From: Desarmillaria ectypa
Lineage: Eukaryota; Basidiomycota; Agaricomycetes; Agaricales; Physalacriaceae
Reading direction: 5' to 3'
Assembly: GCA_030407005.1 (NCBI GenBank)
Contig: JAUDYN010000007.1
Coordinates: 1,798,001-1,862,000 of the forward strand
Length of the DNA: 64,000 nucleotides
Within the stretch, counting starts at the first letter, position 1; every line of letters begins with the position of its first letter. A program made the translations under genes and the position numbers. The notes beneath the pieces were generated by a model. The model was not told the DNA's origin. It ran no database searches and was given only the letters and a program-made list of their open reading frames with translations. This document shows positions 35,475-48,972 of this stretch, piece by piece.

Positions 35475-37930
35475 ATGGCCTCCCCCCACTATCAGGCCAC
35501 CGGTTCCCTCCCTTCTGATTATGCTATCCTATCTCGTTACGCTGTTCATGCCGTCCACACGGACACTGAAGAACCTGAATATGACTCCGACAGTACCGAG
35601 GGCTCCCCATTCTTAAGCTCTCCTCGGCCGTCCAAACCGACCATGGCTAAGGACCACCTTGCACCACCTGCGTTCAACGAAATTACACCCCTCCTCAACC
35701 CTGTGATTCCCCGTATCCCGGAACATGTCGAAGACAACGATGACATTTCTCGTGAAAGCACCATGGCTATGTTTTGGGAGGAATTCAGGATACTAACAAA
35801 ATATGGTCTACCAGTCTGGGGGTTAGTATTCTTCCATTATTTCTGGACGCAGTCAGTGGCTAAAGGACGCGGTTAGAACGCATGTATTGGAGTATAGTCT
35901 TGTCATAGCTTCCGTACTCTCCGTCGGACATATATCCACAACAGCACTGGCAGCAATCACCCTAGGGTCGATGACTGCCAGTGTGTCTGGTCTGAGTATC
36001 ATCCAAGGCTTCACAAGTGCCCTTGACACTATGCTTCCTTCCGCATGGACTTCGCAGCCTCAGCTTGTCGGCCTTTGGTCCCAACGGATGGGTATGTCAC
36101 CATTATAATTATCTGACTTGAAAAATTTTCACCTTGAACATATTACAGCTGTCGTGATGACGTTTCTCCTTATTGTGCGTCCTTCCTTCGCGTCCATGAC
36201 CGCTAAGAACTTAAATAAATGTAGCCCATGTATGCCGTCTGGTTTAACGCGGAGGCCATTTTGCTACTGCTCAAACAAGACCCGGATGTCGCTCATCTCG
36301 CGGCAGTGTATCTCCGCTATGTTTCGTTTGGTCTACCCGGTATCTATATTTGGACCATTCTTTGTGCGAGCATCACTAATTGTGGCCTTCTTAATAGCGT
36401 ACGCGTTCAACTGTATTAGCAGGTACGTAACTTTGATTGCTCTTCACGCCATAGGCTTACTGTTCCTTCATTCTTACCATTAGGCGGTATTTCCAGTCAC
36501 AAGGTACGCAAATTTTTCGGCTCCGCTTCCTTTCAATAAAAAACTATTTATCAACGTTTTTGCAGGTCTGTTCGCGGTGCCCACGCGCATCATATTCATC
36601 GTTGCGCCTATTAACGCGTTGCTGAATTACATTCTTGGTGAGCCATTCTCTTCGGTCCAAGCACGTTCGTTACTCAACGTTCTCAGTCTGGGGCCCTGAG
36701 CCGATCCGACTCGGCTTTATCGGCGCGCCTATATCCACAGCGATATCGTTTAATCTCGTCTCTCTCTTGTCGGTACTCTATGGTATCTTCTTCGTTCCCA
36801 AAACCGCTTGGCATCCTATCTGTCGACGAAGCTTTACTAGTCTCGGTGTCCTGGTGAACCTCGGTCTGGGTGGGGTGGGTCAAACTGCTTCCGAATGGTG
36901 GGCATGGGAGTGTGAGTCTTATCATAACGCTAATTTAAATATGCATCCTGATGTGATCAACGATAGTGGTCGGCCTCGCCGCATCTTTGCAAGTTATCTG
37001 CTATTTGTGTTAATATTGTTAAACCCGAACTATTAGTCTATAGGCTTGGTCCCGTCGCACTCGCGACCCAATCTGTCTTGCTGGTGTCTTCGTCGACAAC
37101 CTTTCAAGCGCCGTTTTCTCTCGCGGTTGCTGCTTCCGTTAGGTGAGTCAGGTGCTATTTTGTATATTAGCTTATCCTCTAATCTCTAATAGAATCGGTA
37201 ACCTATTGGGTGAACGCAAAGCCCGACGAGCTGGAATCGCGTCCAATGCGTCACTTTTCATGTCACTAATCATGTCATCACTATTCTGGTCCGCGGCTGT
37301 CTCTATTGTATACCGTATCGTTGTCTCACATCCAACTATAGCGTAATGTTCCTTGTATTCCGCAACTCTTGGGGATACCTTTTCAATGATGACCCTGGTA
37401 AGACTCATAGTTCCTTGTCAGGTCCTCTATTGCTCACTCCAAATTTGAAGCCGTCATTGCTCAAACTGCTGCCATCCTTCCTATCGTGGCCATCTTTCAA
37501 GTTTTCGATGGTGGAGCTGCTGTTAGCGGGGGTGTTCTGCGTGCTCGGGGTAAACAAGTTACTGGAGCGCTTCTGAATCTAAGGTATATTGTACACGCTG
37601 TTCTCTCCCTCATACTGTTATTCATCAATTACGTCTTGCAGCGCGTACTACATTATCGGTAGGTCTCCCCGTCCGCGTATGGTGTCATTTGTACTCACTT
37701 CTAACGTAGGTATTCCTCTGGGTATTTTGCTGACCTTCAAGGGCGGCTTGGGCCTGCATGGGTTGTGGTACGGTCTGACTGTCTCCCTGATCTACTGTGC
37801 TGTCTTCGGAACCATCATCTGTATTCGCACCGACTGGGATCACGAAGTAGCCAAGGTCTTGGCCAGACTAAAAGAGGAAGATAAAAAGCAGAGGATGGAG
37901 ATGGATGCTGAGGAAGGTTTGACGGGTTGA
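35475..37930 (+). CDS. MATE-family multidrug/toxin exporter
   Basis: Starts MASPHYQATGSLPSDYAILS at 35475, with an acidic cytosolic N-terminus (EEPEYDSDSTEGSPFLSS), then about twelve hydrophobic helices spread over ten or so short exons. Core segments are VSGLSIIQGFTSALDTMLPS, LLKQDPDVAHLAAVYLRYVS, VRAHAHHIHRCAY-region replaced in frame by FAVPTRIIFIVAPINALLNY, IGAPISTAISFNLVSLLSVL, NLLGERKARRAGIASNAS, and AAAVSGGVLRARGKQVTGAL-type sequence, ending EMDAEEGLTG. The QGFTSALDTM and GERKARRA segments match eukaryotic MATE transporters, which expel cations or toxic compounds by proton or sodium antiport. Apparent frame breaks coincide with good splice sites, so the gene looks intact. Confidence 0.9.
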
Positions 37931-38198
37931 TGAATCGCTTCTTGGGAAGTCATTGACGGTTGAAGATTAACTATGATCACATTTTCTTTAGCCAAAATAC
38001 CATATAGAACTACATTTCGTCTTAGATAGATCGGTGAGTGATGAATATATTCTTGGGTAGCGAGAACCAATCGCGTCGAGCCAAGGGCGCTGACTGATTC
38101 GTTATATTATATCACAGGGCGTGGTCCAATGTACTAGTATACTAAATAGTGACAGAGAGTGCGAATACGATGCTATGACATTAACTTATCTAACACCT

Positions 38199-40743
38199 TC
38201 ACAGCGCAAAAGCGACTTTGATGTCGGTAGGCCTGAAAATCGGTAATGGATGTCCCTGTTCCAGGAGTGAATTAGTGCACGGGAAGAATAAACGCCAGCC
38301 GGGATCATACTTCTGTGTTGAATACGTATTCTGCTTCAATCAGAGTTCGATCCCAAATGCAAGTACCAAGGACTTACTATCCAGTGGTATGACACTTGAG
38401 TCAGAAAATGTCATATAGAGATATTTCAGGGTTTCGCTCTAGGAAGATTTCGGTGAATACCAAAGAATATGCTAGCAATTAAGAAGGCTGACCAAGAAGA
38501 AGGTCTCTTGCTTATCTTCTCGCGATACAGGCACTGTGTCAACGTCCAAGACCGTAGCGTAGCCTCCTTCCTCTAGGCGACAATGTCTTTCGATGGCTGA
38601 AAAGATGTTCCAAGCGTACTGGCGGTATTTGATGTCGCCTGTCAGCCGCCAAGCAATGAATAGTGATTCAACTGTCTCCGGACTATGGAATAATCTGGTA
38701 AGGCCCAAAGTTAAACAGCACACTGATAGACTTACCGGAGCATATAGCGGGCATCATAGGATGATGGTCCACCTTTTCTGTAACGACACCGTCAATACAA
38801 GTTGGATAGTAAGAGGCTACTGAGCGGCTAACCGAGAATTCTTGATAAACCAGTCACGGTCTGGTTCGTCCTTCTCTTCATTTGTTCGGAACATCACGAT
38901 CTCGGGAGAGAGGCCGCTGAGGTAAAGGAATTAAGTTAGATGATAATACATCCCGTTCCATGGGCTACAAACATACGTCGATGTTCGATGGGTATCCATA
39001 CAGGTCTCCAGAAGATCCGCGCCGGTCTTCCAATCCCGCTGCCCTTGCGGCGTCAGTTCCTCTAAACGGGGAGGGATAGATACAGTGCGCTTGGCTGCTC
39101 CTGAGGTGGTGGCGCCTAGCATCAGCGAGCCTGCGAGGAAGCAGACGAGATGGTCCTGTTTGGCGGAATGGTCCCATGTCCTTTCGTGGGTATTATAGGG
39201 GTTAGACTAATAAAAGAAAAGAGAAGCGTACGTGCTACCGTCCCTTGACCGATGAGGTATTAGTTCGGCGATGTACGTTAGCCCTTGAGGGGATGTTTTC
39301 TGCACCAGGTTGTCATGTAGGCCTTTCATCGAGTCTGCATACATCTGACACGGTACATTTTTTAGTTCGGCGAATCTCTTCTTGGTGGCATACCTTTTTG
39401 TATATAGGCTCCGTCCGGTCCTATCCTTACTGTTATATGACAAAGAAAATGTAACACGTGGAATCCGTACCGTTTGCAAGTATTGCTTACTAGACAGCCG
39501 CGTTAGTTCTAGATCCGAAGGTAGGGGGAAGTGCTGACATCAGATACTCGTAATAAGAGTCGCCTCGGGATCCAAGACGAATATCAGATTGTGTAAAATC
39601 TCCTTTACTAGCGCTGCATACGAGGGTAAGTTCAATAGGTTATCACAGTAAAGCGTTTATACCTCATGAAAATGGGGACCAGACCGTGCGGAAGCAACGA
39701 CTTGTAGATAACAGACATAACATTCTCCACTTTCGACCAATAAATATTCTTTTTCGTCAATTGAGCAAGGTATTTGAACTCTAGCTGAAGCGTTGCGGCT
39801 TCGGCCGTACTGATTTGGTCTGGCGCCCATTGATCCCGGACACCGATGCGTTTTGCTAGGTTAATCATAGGCAAGGGTAGACCCGTAGGCGTGTCGAATG
39901 CGGGAAGAATGCGGTCCGCTAGATCCACGGCTTTCTCTAAATAAAGAGCATCGCCAGCGAGGTGGTAGGCTGACAACAATCCCCCCAGAACACGAATGGT
40001 TGTCTACCATGTATTTTAATGCATGAAGTTTGAATGGAGACATAATAGGTAAGGGTGCACCTCGAAAGTGTTGAAGTTACTCTCCTTTTCGAAAGAGTGT
40101 TTGTCCTGGATCCATTGACGTGCGCTCACGTGCTCATCGTGAAGGCCCATAATCAGCATGGTATCAAGTGCGTCTACCACGGTGTATCCTATCCCTCCAT
40201 TTTCTGAAAAGTTGGATCCACGGTGGCTGATGGGATGGTATTCGTCGGCCCCCATGGCGTCTTGCTCTGTACAAGAACAGTCAGCGTGTATTTATTCTCA
40301 GCACGTGTCTGTACTAACTGTAAGAGTTCCAGGCATGCTTTGGTACCTAAATCAGATCAGTAGCCTGGTATACAGCATGTAAACCTCACCTTGAACGCAA
40401 CACGGACAGCGTCCCTTCTCGAGACATCGGCATTCAGATAGTCGGCGGTGACGGTCTCGGGAGGTACGGCACTGACAATAAGAGGAAACAGATACTGGGT
40501 TGGTGGTTGTCAGTTGAGACAGAGACGCGAAATCAAGTCCCTCGCACGAGATATGAGCTGATGAACAACAACACGAAAAAACCAGCGTATATTGAGGTTT
40601 TTGCTCGCAGTCGGCTTCCTGTGGATTCAGCGGGACTTTGTTAAGCGGCTGTTCACAGACGAGTACAATTACTGACGAATCAATGTCCCAATGGAAGAAA
40701 AAATGCTTTGCTTGGATGATTCTGTTTGTCTTCGTGGCGTCAT
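38199..40743 (-). CDS. GH47 alpha-1,2-mannosidase, type II membrane protein
   Basis: The N-terminus is assembled as exon 1 (MTPRRQTESSKQSIFSSIG from 40743), an intron of about 58 nt with donor GTCAGT, then RSRLRAKTSIYAGFFVLLFI, an uncleaved signal anchor, and after a second intron (about 53 nt) YLFPLIVSAVPPETV. The GH47 fold follows: RRDAVRVAFKHAWNSYEQDA, GGIGYTVVDALDTMLIMGL, TTIRVLGGLLSAYHLAGD, IRLGSRGDSYYEYL (catalytic acid region), RPETVESLFIAWRLTGD, SETLKYLYMTF, and C-terminal YVFNTEGHPLP, whose Thr is the calcium ligand. Stop TGA at 38199-38201. It trims mannose from N-glycans in ER or Golgi. The final motif has Gly where most family members have Ala (TEGHP instead of TEAHP). Last introns were placed by frame. 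Confidence 0.9.
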
Positions 40744-41201
40744 GGTCGTGAGTTTAAGTAAAGGCAACCAATTAGTACACGTAAATAGCGCCAAGAAATT
40801 CGCGGTAGCAATAGTAGCCGGAGACAAAATTAGTGACTGCGTAATGCAGTAAAGAATCCTGAGTAACAGTACTTTGTACGGCAAATTTAAGATCAGAGAC
40901 GGATGTGACTGTGCTGGTATCTTGGTTTCGCGTTGTTAGGCTTCTGCCCAGCGATGCTTTGAGTACAGATGTCTGTTTGATTAGATTCCCATCTTTCAGC
41001 GACATTGAGCTACTTTTCACCCATTCAATTAACACAGGAACCACCTTGTAGGTTCCGTAACACTAACGTCCAACGGTGCGCTTTACAGTATTAGCAAGAT
41101 GGTATCTGTAAGCTACGAATCGTACATATTATTTGTGACCAAGACTTCTATCTACGTAATCTATAAAGTGAACAAAAACAGCAGGTTAGAATAACTCAAT
41201 G
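40744..41201. other. intergenic spacer
   Basis: About 460 bp between two minus-strand genes. A minus-strand open frame at 40772-41044 lacks homology signs and a splice-compatible partner and is not called. Confidence 0.45.
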
Positions 41202-44200
41202 TCATGACATCAATTGTCCCAGTGCTAAGACGTGCGAATTCCGTTTGTTAACAAGATCAATGTGGAGAACAGATGTCCGAAGCTCGGCTTCCAGCTTGAT
41301 AATGACAGTCAATACGCTGAGGATTAATCATTCTATAGGGTACTCACTTGTAATAGTTTGTCTGCCTCCCACATCCTCGTAGGCAGGTTCTCCAACGCGA
41401 CGTAGACCGCGGGGATAGATTGGCAACGCAAAAGTTCTTGCTCGTTACTTTTTAGTATAGCAAGAGCCACGCGGAACAGGACATCTAGCCCATCAACAAG
41501 AAACACATCCCACACTCTAAACAATGTCTGGAAATTAGGCGGTAGGTGAGTTTCTTGTGGAGAATTTGATTTGCAGCACCCACCTCTACCGGCAAGCAGT
41601 CGGTGAATAACGATAAAAACCATGAAAAACAGATAGCTGGTAAATCCACACCCAGTTCCACAAGGTGCGCATGAAGCTTTGATGCGTGCTCCTGCACGTA
41701 CTCGGAAAGCACAAGCGGGCACGCTCTTGACGGTAACAACGAAGGCGAGAAGAAATGCTCCGGGAGTATACGCTCCACTAGAGCAGTGAGCACCCAGAAA
41801 GCTTCTTCTTCGTCGGCGTGAACCAACAAAAGCGTGGACGTGACCAAATTCATCCCTTGACAATATCCAACGTCAGGATTGCGCCTAAGTTTTAACAAAT
41901 AGTGAGAAATAGGAGGTCCGAAGAAAGCAAACTATCGCATACCGGCTATAAGCAGTCAGGACTCTCCGTAATTTGTCAACACCTGCTCCGTCACCGCCAA
42001 AAAACACGTTCAAAGGCATCGTCCTCCCAACATCTTTCTCGATCTCCATAGCAGCATGACTTGATGGGTCACTTTCCGCCAACAAGTCTGTAAATAATCC
42101 TGGCTCTTTCATCTCCAGTGCACCACTACATTCCATCCACACCTTTGGTCGATACACCAACGGTATACCGTCCCTTAACAATCTGTCGAATTCTTTTCTT
42201 TCATCTCGGTTAGATGACAGTCCAAGCTGGGCAAATCCAATGAGTCCATCACTGTGCGCCAACTCATCCTCCGTATCCTCCGTGCCTAATCCGAGTATGG
42301 CAACTGCCTTGTTTGTCCCCGTCGATATCGATGAGTTTGAGGAATGTGACTTTTGGAACTTGACCCTGCGTCTTTGTTTGACGAAGGCATCCCACTCCTT
42401 CCGCCGAGCTTTTTGTCGTTCATCGTGTATGCCGATTAGCTCATCGAGTAGTCGCCGCACAGTGTTGGCGCACGCATGCCGAGGAGTGCTTGCATTGACA
42501 GACAATATGGACGTCGCCGAAGAAGTCATCGTTGAATGTGCGGCAAGTGAGTTACGGTTCTTACTATTTGAAGACGACCCCGACTGAATACTGTTCGAAA
42601 GTGATTCCGCGGGAGGCGAATCATGAGAACGAAAGCTCCGTGTGTCCGATTCGCCGTCGCAGTCACAGTTCCCTTTGACAATGTCAACTGTATTCTTTAA
42701 GTCTTCTTCTTCCTCGTCACCTGGCCAAGAATTATCCTCCTCCCTATCGGCTATCTTGACTCCCGTCAAACAAGCAGGGGCGCTATTCCCACACTCTTTA
42801 GCTCGAATGAGAAGAAGGACGTCATATAACGACACATCGTACATGAAACCATAACGATCAGTCAAAGGTTTCTGGTCTAGTGAATCGTGATAAATCGTCA
42901 GACGTGATGCAGCATGGGGAAGGGGCATTGAGAAATGGAAGTTGCGTGAGGTCAGAGGAGTGTAAGATCTGGAAAGATATTGTGTGGGCGGTTTGGCGGT
43001 ATCAGGTATTATCGACTCCAACGGAACAGAAGGCGCTTTCCGTGTTACACCATTTGGTGACGCGACGTTACCACCACCACGTAGTGTAGATTGATCTTGT
43101 GTAGTGCCCTTCCTATTATCGCCAACAGCATTGGAAGGTTTCCTGTGCTGCTGCGATGATCTAAACGTCCCAAAAAGAGGAGCAGCAAACGAGGAAGGCA
43201 CAGAAAACGACGGCCCTGATCTTGTTTTCGCCCTGGCAGACGTTTCTGGTTGACTACCGAGGGCTCTGCTCAACGTAACTGCGGCATCGCCCGGCGCTTG
43301 ACTGAGCGTAGCAACAGGGCCGACTTTATCCGCCTCGACAGGTTTACGGTCTTTCTTGTCCTTCTGCCGCTGTTCTCGGAAATTAATGCCTTGGTCGCGG
43401 GCATTTTGAATGAGTTCGAAGGCCAGCCTTGATACTAGAGGTCCCACGTCCTGACCACCATCCGTGAGAATACTAGAGGGATCAGATGTCATGACACGAG
43501 TAGCATTAGCGATGGCACGAAGAGATGATCCCTGCATTCCAGTGACAGGTGCAGGGTCATGGACTGAGTGTGTCGAGCCGGTCTCCAGATCAAGACTAGT
43601 AGTCAGACACGGCGCGGCTAAAGCAGGCGAAAAAGGTGTTTGCACGGGAGATCCGATGGAGGAAATGGCAGAGGTATTAGTGTATGTGGTGTGGGTCGTG
43701 CGATCCGACCTTATAGATACAACATCGGAGGATGGCTCTAGTCTACTCTCCACCACGGGAGAATCTTTTTTCAAGGAGGTCGATGAACCTGGGTTAAGAA
43801 TAGATATACCAAGCGTGCCAAAGACGCTTCTTGCCGTCCTGCGCCTTGGTCTATCGATAGCAGGGATTCGTGGTGTAGCGTCCTGTGACTCGGGATGGAC
43901 TATTGCACTTGTACTGACTGTTCGAGTCCGATTTAAAGGTTTGCCCTTGCCCCATAACGTGCCCATCCAGTCTCCTATTGTTGACCGTTCTGGACGCGAT
44001 CTATGCGACAAACCATTGGATTTAATGGTCTCTCCGCCAGAGTCAGTGCCTGCATCACGAAGAATTCGAGAATCCCTGTTGGCAGCTGGAATGGACTCGA
44101 TAGTAGATCCAAGATCCGCGGTTGATGCGAGAGGCGTGGTTAACACGTCGTCTGGAATGCTCCGTGATAGAGGTACTTCATCAGCAATGGCTTCCGAGAG

Positions 44201-45170
44201 AGATTCTGTAAGCGACTACAAGGCAACGCAATCAGAGTGGGGTTCATATACAGCGACAATGGAACATTCAACAGAGATTTTTGCTCCACCAGAATGCAAA
44301 GGCAATGGTGAACAAGAAGAATGGAAAATTTGTTGCAAGCATATATACGTCTTAGTGCAATCCTGAACAACTCACCATGAAACTTGGCCGCTTCCGAACA
44401 TGAAGATGATCATCGTCATTGTGATCCTTGTGATCCTCGTCGGGCTGCTCATCCGTGAATATTGATTGAAGTACGCGTCTTGCGACGTCCTGGTCTGACG
44501 GTTGTAGCTCATTCATCAGGTTCTCTGCTCTCCGCCTTCTCTCGCCTTCACTCTCTTCCAACTTCCTCCGTTGTTCCTCTAGCTCCGATCTTGCACGCGA
44601 CAGGTTGTTCAGAGCCAAAGAGAGTACCCGTAGGGCGGAATGGTAAGGGTGGCTGGATACGCCAGCTGGAGATTCGGACACGCTTAGGTTAGAGATAGCT
44701 GACTGGATGGCCTCATCAGAATATTCGTGCCATTTAGTGGCCAGTACCTGTGAAGCAGCGGACGGATGTAAATTGCCGGCCTCAACGTCGTTCGGGAGCA
44801 GGAAGTCGGGAAATCTTCTACTCGGCGTACCAGGCGGCGTGGATACGGAAACATTAGAAGTTCCTACAATGATGAGCGGGGCTATCCTCGGACTTGCCGG
44901 TGTCGAAGGTGAGGAAGTCGGCTTGTCGAGGAAGACGTCCGTCGAGACCGTGGACAGCCGCCGCTCTGCCTTCCTGCGCCCTCTGACGCTGCCGTCCCAG
45001 CTAGGCGCAGTAACAGCATCGTTCTCGAACTGAGCTTTGAGGGCAAAATAATTACTGGTGGGCCGCGTATCGGCGTCACGAGGGGGTCGAATGCGGCTGC
45101 GAGATGAAGAATGAATTTCGTTGGGCGAAAGAGGATGGGAGTGAACGGGAGTGGTGCTTTGCGAAGACAT
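41202..45170 (-). CDS. TBC-domain Rab GTPase-activating protein with long disordered N-terminus
   Basis: Starts MSSQSTTPVHSHPLSPNEIH at 45170. The first part has a coiled-coil-like segment (LSRARSELEEQRRKLEESEG, about 44540-44600), a low-complexity Ser-rich region and a large central exon (41930-44140). The TBC domain begins near 42190: LLRDGIPLVYRPKVWMECSG carries the IPxxxRxxxW arginine finger, and after an intron RNPDVGYCQGMNLVTSTLLL carries the YCQGMN glutamine finger, then AICFSWFLSLFTDCLPVE and RVWDVFLVDGLDVLFRVALA. The C-terminus is a short helix ending NSHVLALGQLMS with TGA at 41202-41204. Both catalytic fingers are present, so it should stimulate GTP hydrolysis of a Rab. The target Rab is not predictable from this alone. 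Confidence 0.92.
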
Positions 45171-45452
45171 TATTTCTTGTATAATCAAGGAAAAATGACT
45201 TGCTCGAATTACATGGTGGTGACGAAAGAACAACGTGAAAGCCACGCTGCACCATATGTTGATCATATAACCAGGCCCGTGATCATCACGAGAAAACATT
45301 CTTTTCGTACAGAAAATTCTAAGGCATATCATTTCAACTTGCAAAGGAATACGCTCTGAGCCTGTTCATAGTGGTTTCGATTTCATGGTGACATATGAAC
45401 ATACAAAAAGTACGTGGGAAGACGATGACAACGAGAGAAGAAAATGGTAGTT

Positions 45453-45970
45453 CTATGCTTCTGTGATCTCCCGTAGACGACGAACGGTACTGTGGGTAGA
45501 AAGTGGAGACATCGAATCAGTTTTATCCGTAGCAAAGCAAGAAAATACAAGCACACCTTCGTACAGTGGCAGCTGCCGTCGTTGACACGGTCCATGCACC
45601 TCCAGCAATGACTTTTCTGCACGACCCGCAGTTCCAGATGCCAACAGCTGTTCGCTTCACGTTGTCCTAAGAAAGAGGGTGCCATATGAGTATCTAGACC
45701 TATTATCCATCGACCAGTACCGCTTACTTTGCCGCAGAAAGTGCAGGTGTATCGCGCATGCTGCGAGATTTCCATTTTTTTCACCTGCTTTCGCAGGGAG
45801 GCACCGTAACGCTAAAGGACATGGTCAGCCACGAAGACAAGTAAAAGGGTAATAGTCGTCACTTACTGTACCGTATTTTCCGGTGATACCGACTTTCTTC
45901 GTGCGTTTGGTCTGCAAAGTCAACGTTAGTGAATGCCCATGATACACTAGACACAGAATATACTCACCAT
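45453..45970 (-). CDS. RPL43: 60S ribosomal protein eL43 (L37a)
   Basis: The first coding exon is only ATG (45968-45970), followed at once by a GTGAGT donor. Exon 2 reads [15 protein letters not shown], exon 3 [20 protein letters not shown] and YTCTFCGK, exon 4 [20 protein letters not shown] and [17 protein letters not shown], and the last exon [11 protein letters not shown] with TAG at 45453-45455. The C-x2-C ... C-x2-C zinc ribbon (CTFC, CGSC) is complete. The full-length protein of about 92 residues belongs to the large ribosomal subunit. It is transcribed away from TRM82 across about 1 kb. Confidence 0.97.
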
Positions 45971-47018
45971 CTTGAGTACGGGTGGTGATGGTCTCGTCTA
46001 CGCCTAATTCGTACACTTTCCGTCCACAGGTCGTGAGAAAGTCTTACATAAACTATACAGATTATGCATCAGGTAAGAATGGAAGCTTATTCTCACGATC
46101 ACTCCTCACGCGGTTCCTTAGGCAGGACTCATCCTGGTTTAGGTTCCATCATTCCTCAAAGATTCAGGAAATAGGGGTTCATATATACCACCGCTGTATG
46201 TTGCTCGATTGTGGTGGTAGTACATTGTACAGTGGATTTATTTTACAGATATGCCAGTAACTGACCGTGAGTGTAACTTTGGTTACCGAGCTTAGATTAT
46301 TGCATGGAGCATGCGATGGACCCCACATACGAGGGCCAAAATTGACTTGCATATGCTTAGTCGTGTAGATCCAGCACCTGGGACCCGATGAAAATGACGA
46401 ATCATGCTGAAGGAGTTCAGAAGACGATGGATTTTGGGAGTATACTGGAGCTGAGTGTATCGTAGTTGTATCGGAGGTGGAGACTCGAAGAGGACGCAAG
46501 GATGACATTGGCCTGATGAGTACCCGAGGAATCGATTGGTCCTTGGAGACGATGGAAAGGTTTGTATGTTTTGATCATCAAGCATAGCCGAGGAGCCACT
46601 GAGAAGGGTGTCCCTTATAGTAGCATCGATAAAGATGCATCGTAGCTAGACAACAAATGAACATACGAGGGAGTGAGTGCTGGATACCACACGGAACTTG
46701 CATCAACAAAAAAGGGTTGTTCCCCAGTTTCGACATTATCAAAGCCAGTTCTCTTCTGTTACTCACCAAACCGACGTGACGCTTAACAAAAGGTTCCAGT
46801 CAGTACACATTACTAGGTAGTCATGTTTTCCTCTTGATAAGAACGAGCCCTTTTCCAGGTTTGCCCTGAGCTCTGACTACGGCGTTCATAGAGTTCAAGC
46901 TGGGAATGATCGATCGATTTGAACCAGGCCATCCATAAAAAGCAATCATTCCGTATTCGGCACATCGGCCCGACAATGCCGTCATTTTTAGTCTGCCAAA
47001 ACTTTTTAGTCGACCACG
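45971..47018. other. divergent intergenic region between eL43 and TRM82 genes
   Basis: About 1 kb. No frame shows family signs or sensible splicing. The eL43 promoter should be at the left edge; the right edge (46800-47018) is the TRM82 upstream region. Confidence 0.45.
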
Positions 47019-48972
47019 ATGGATTCGCCTGTGTATCCTTACTCCGAGCTTATCTATCCGTCATCATCAATATTCATTGCAGTATCGGGGCCACACGTAC
47101 AGATAATAGATCCATCGTTCGTATTTCGTTTCTTTTGTGATTATGATAACTCAGTGGACTACAGGACGGGCAAAGTTCTATCTTCATCGACAAACTTTCC
47201 TCCTGAGGAACAGAAGACATTGTTGAGTTCTGGACCGATAAGATGTGCTGCGTTGGATAATGAGAAAACCCATCTTGCGACTGTAGGAGATGACAAAACA
47301 CTCAGAGTCTGGAGAGTAGGAAATAAAGATCTTAAAGTCGCAAATGAAAGGTTAGTGATAATTTCTCCTCCCATCTGTTTGTCATTCAATCCCTTTACTA
47401 GTGCTGATCTACTCGCATGTTGCTAGAGAATTGCCTAAAAAGCCCACCAGCGTTGCCTTCACGACTGATGGTCAGACTATCTTGGTGTCGGATAAATTTG
47501 GCGATATTTTCAGGTGCGCAACAACATCTGCCATTATTTCTGTGCTGAATTGTACATATAGCTATCCACTTGATCCTCCCACCCTCTCAAAACCCGAAAA
47601 CCCGAAAGGAAAACGGCGTGATCGAATTTCCCTAGTCTCCCATCCTTCTGCTTCAAACGGAACCCTAATCCTTGGCCACACGTCTCTCCTTACCACGTTT
47701 TTACTTTCTTATGATGAGAAATATATCATCACGGCAGACAGAGACGAGCATATCCGCGTCAGTTGGTATCCGCAAGGATACTGTATTGAAACCTTCTGTC
47801 CAGGATCCACCAAGTTGGTTCCTTTCTTCCTTGTCTTTTCGTACGCTCATCGAATCAAACAGATTCGTCTCCGCGCTTCACATACCAAAGTCTGATCCTT
47901 CCATTCTGATATCAGGCGGCGGGGATGCCGAACTCAAAGTGTGGGATTGGTTGACCGGTCAATGGAAGTGTGATATCCCGATCTGGGACTCGGTCAAGGA
48001 CTATATAATGGTGAAAACCAAGCCTTATAAGAAGGGCAGAAAACCTGACGATGATGACGACGAACAAGAGTCTCCAGAGGGAAACAAGCGCAGGAAAAAA
48101 GGTGGCAAAAGCAAGGCAGCAGACAAGGAACCAGATACCGCAGATATGGATGTAGACGTCTCGCAAGGAAATGAAGAAGCACCGATTCTCAAGGAGGAGG
48201 CACCAGCTATTGTCGAAGAGGAGGCTACGGTCTTAGTCATGCAGAAAATCGATTCAATAGTGTTGGAGGACAGGACATACATTCTGTTCAGCATCATTGG
48301 GTAACTGTTATATGCCTAACTCTACATCCCTTGCTCATCGATAAATTACAGCGGCACAGCACTGTTTGTAACGCAGTTCCCAACAGACGGATCGGCACCC
48401 GAAATTCAGGCTTATAACGTTCATAAACCGGTTTTGGACTTCATTCTAGCCTTTGAAGAAGGAGCAGCCGCGCCTGTCATATTGATTTCTGTTGACGGCG
48501 CATATTCTGAATCGGGTACACCTACAACCTTTGTTTCCCTAGCCCAAATTACAGCTGGAGGAAAGGTATGCGTTGTCCTAGATTCCTTCCATAGACGTAC
48601 TAATTTGCATTCCTATAGCTATCCGCAATTCCGGATGACGCCTTACCTGTGCCCCAGAAGCAGATTCTGTCAACACTAAACTCTTCTCCGATATTAGGTA
48701 TTGCTCGCCACTTCCCTATAATAATGAAAACTAAACCCGCTTCAGCCTCAGCGAGTGAGTTGAGCGGACTGGATCTCTATGGTGCGCTGAAATCCATGCC
48801 CAAAAACACTGGCGTCGAGCATAATCCCATGCATCGCCCGGATATCGACGAAGCAAGTGCCAGTTGTACCCAAGTTAGAGGGAAGAAGGAACTAGGTAAA
48901 TTGAAGAGCAAACGGGCGGTGATGGAGAAGCAAATGCAAGGGGAGGGTGTACATTCGAAAACACCCGAATAG
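47019..48972 (+). CDS. TRM82: TRM82/WDR4, non-catalytic subunit of tRNA (m7G46) methyltransferase
   Basis: Starts MDSPVYPYSELIYPSSSIFI. WD-repeat blades are visible: PIRCAALDNEKTHLATVGDD followed by KTLRVWR, PTSVAFTTDGQTILVSDKFG followed by DIFSYPL across an intron, GHTSLLTTFLLSYDEKYIIT with ADRDEHIRVSWYP, and ILISGGGDAELKVWDWLTGQ. The ADRDEHIRVSWYP segment is diagnostic for TRM82/WDR4. A long Lys/Asp/Glu-rich insert (about 48010-48230) sits within the propeller, as in fungal proteins. It forms the Trm8-Trm82 complex that makes N7-methylguanosine at tRNA position 46. Introns fall near 47131-47160, 47349-47427, 47513-47560, 47811-47866, 48301-48351 and 48567-48618. Ends VHSKTPE. Confidence 0.92.

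Noticed and set aside
36100..37650. Frameshifts in the MATE gene
   Set aside because: Each apparent break coincides with GT/AG sites and short introns, after which the transporter sequence continues in frame.
40772..41044. Minus-strand open frame between the TBC and GH47 genes as an extra exon of either
   Set aside because: The TBC gene ends cleanly at 41202 and the GH47 gene starts at 40743 with a proper anchor; the frame joins neither.
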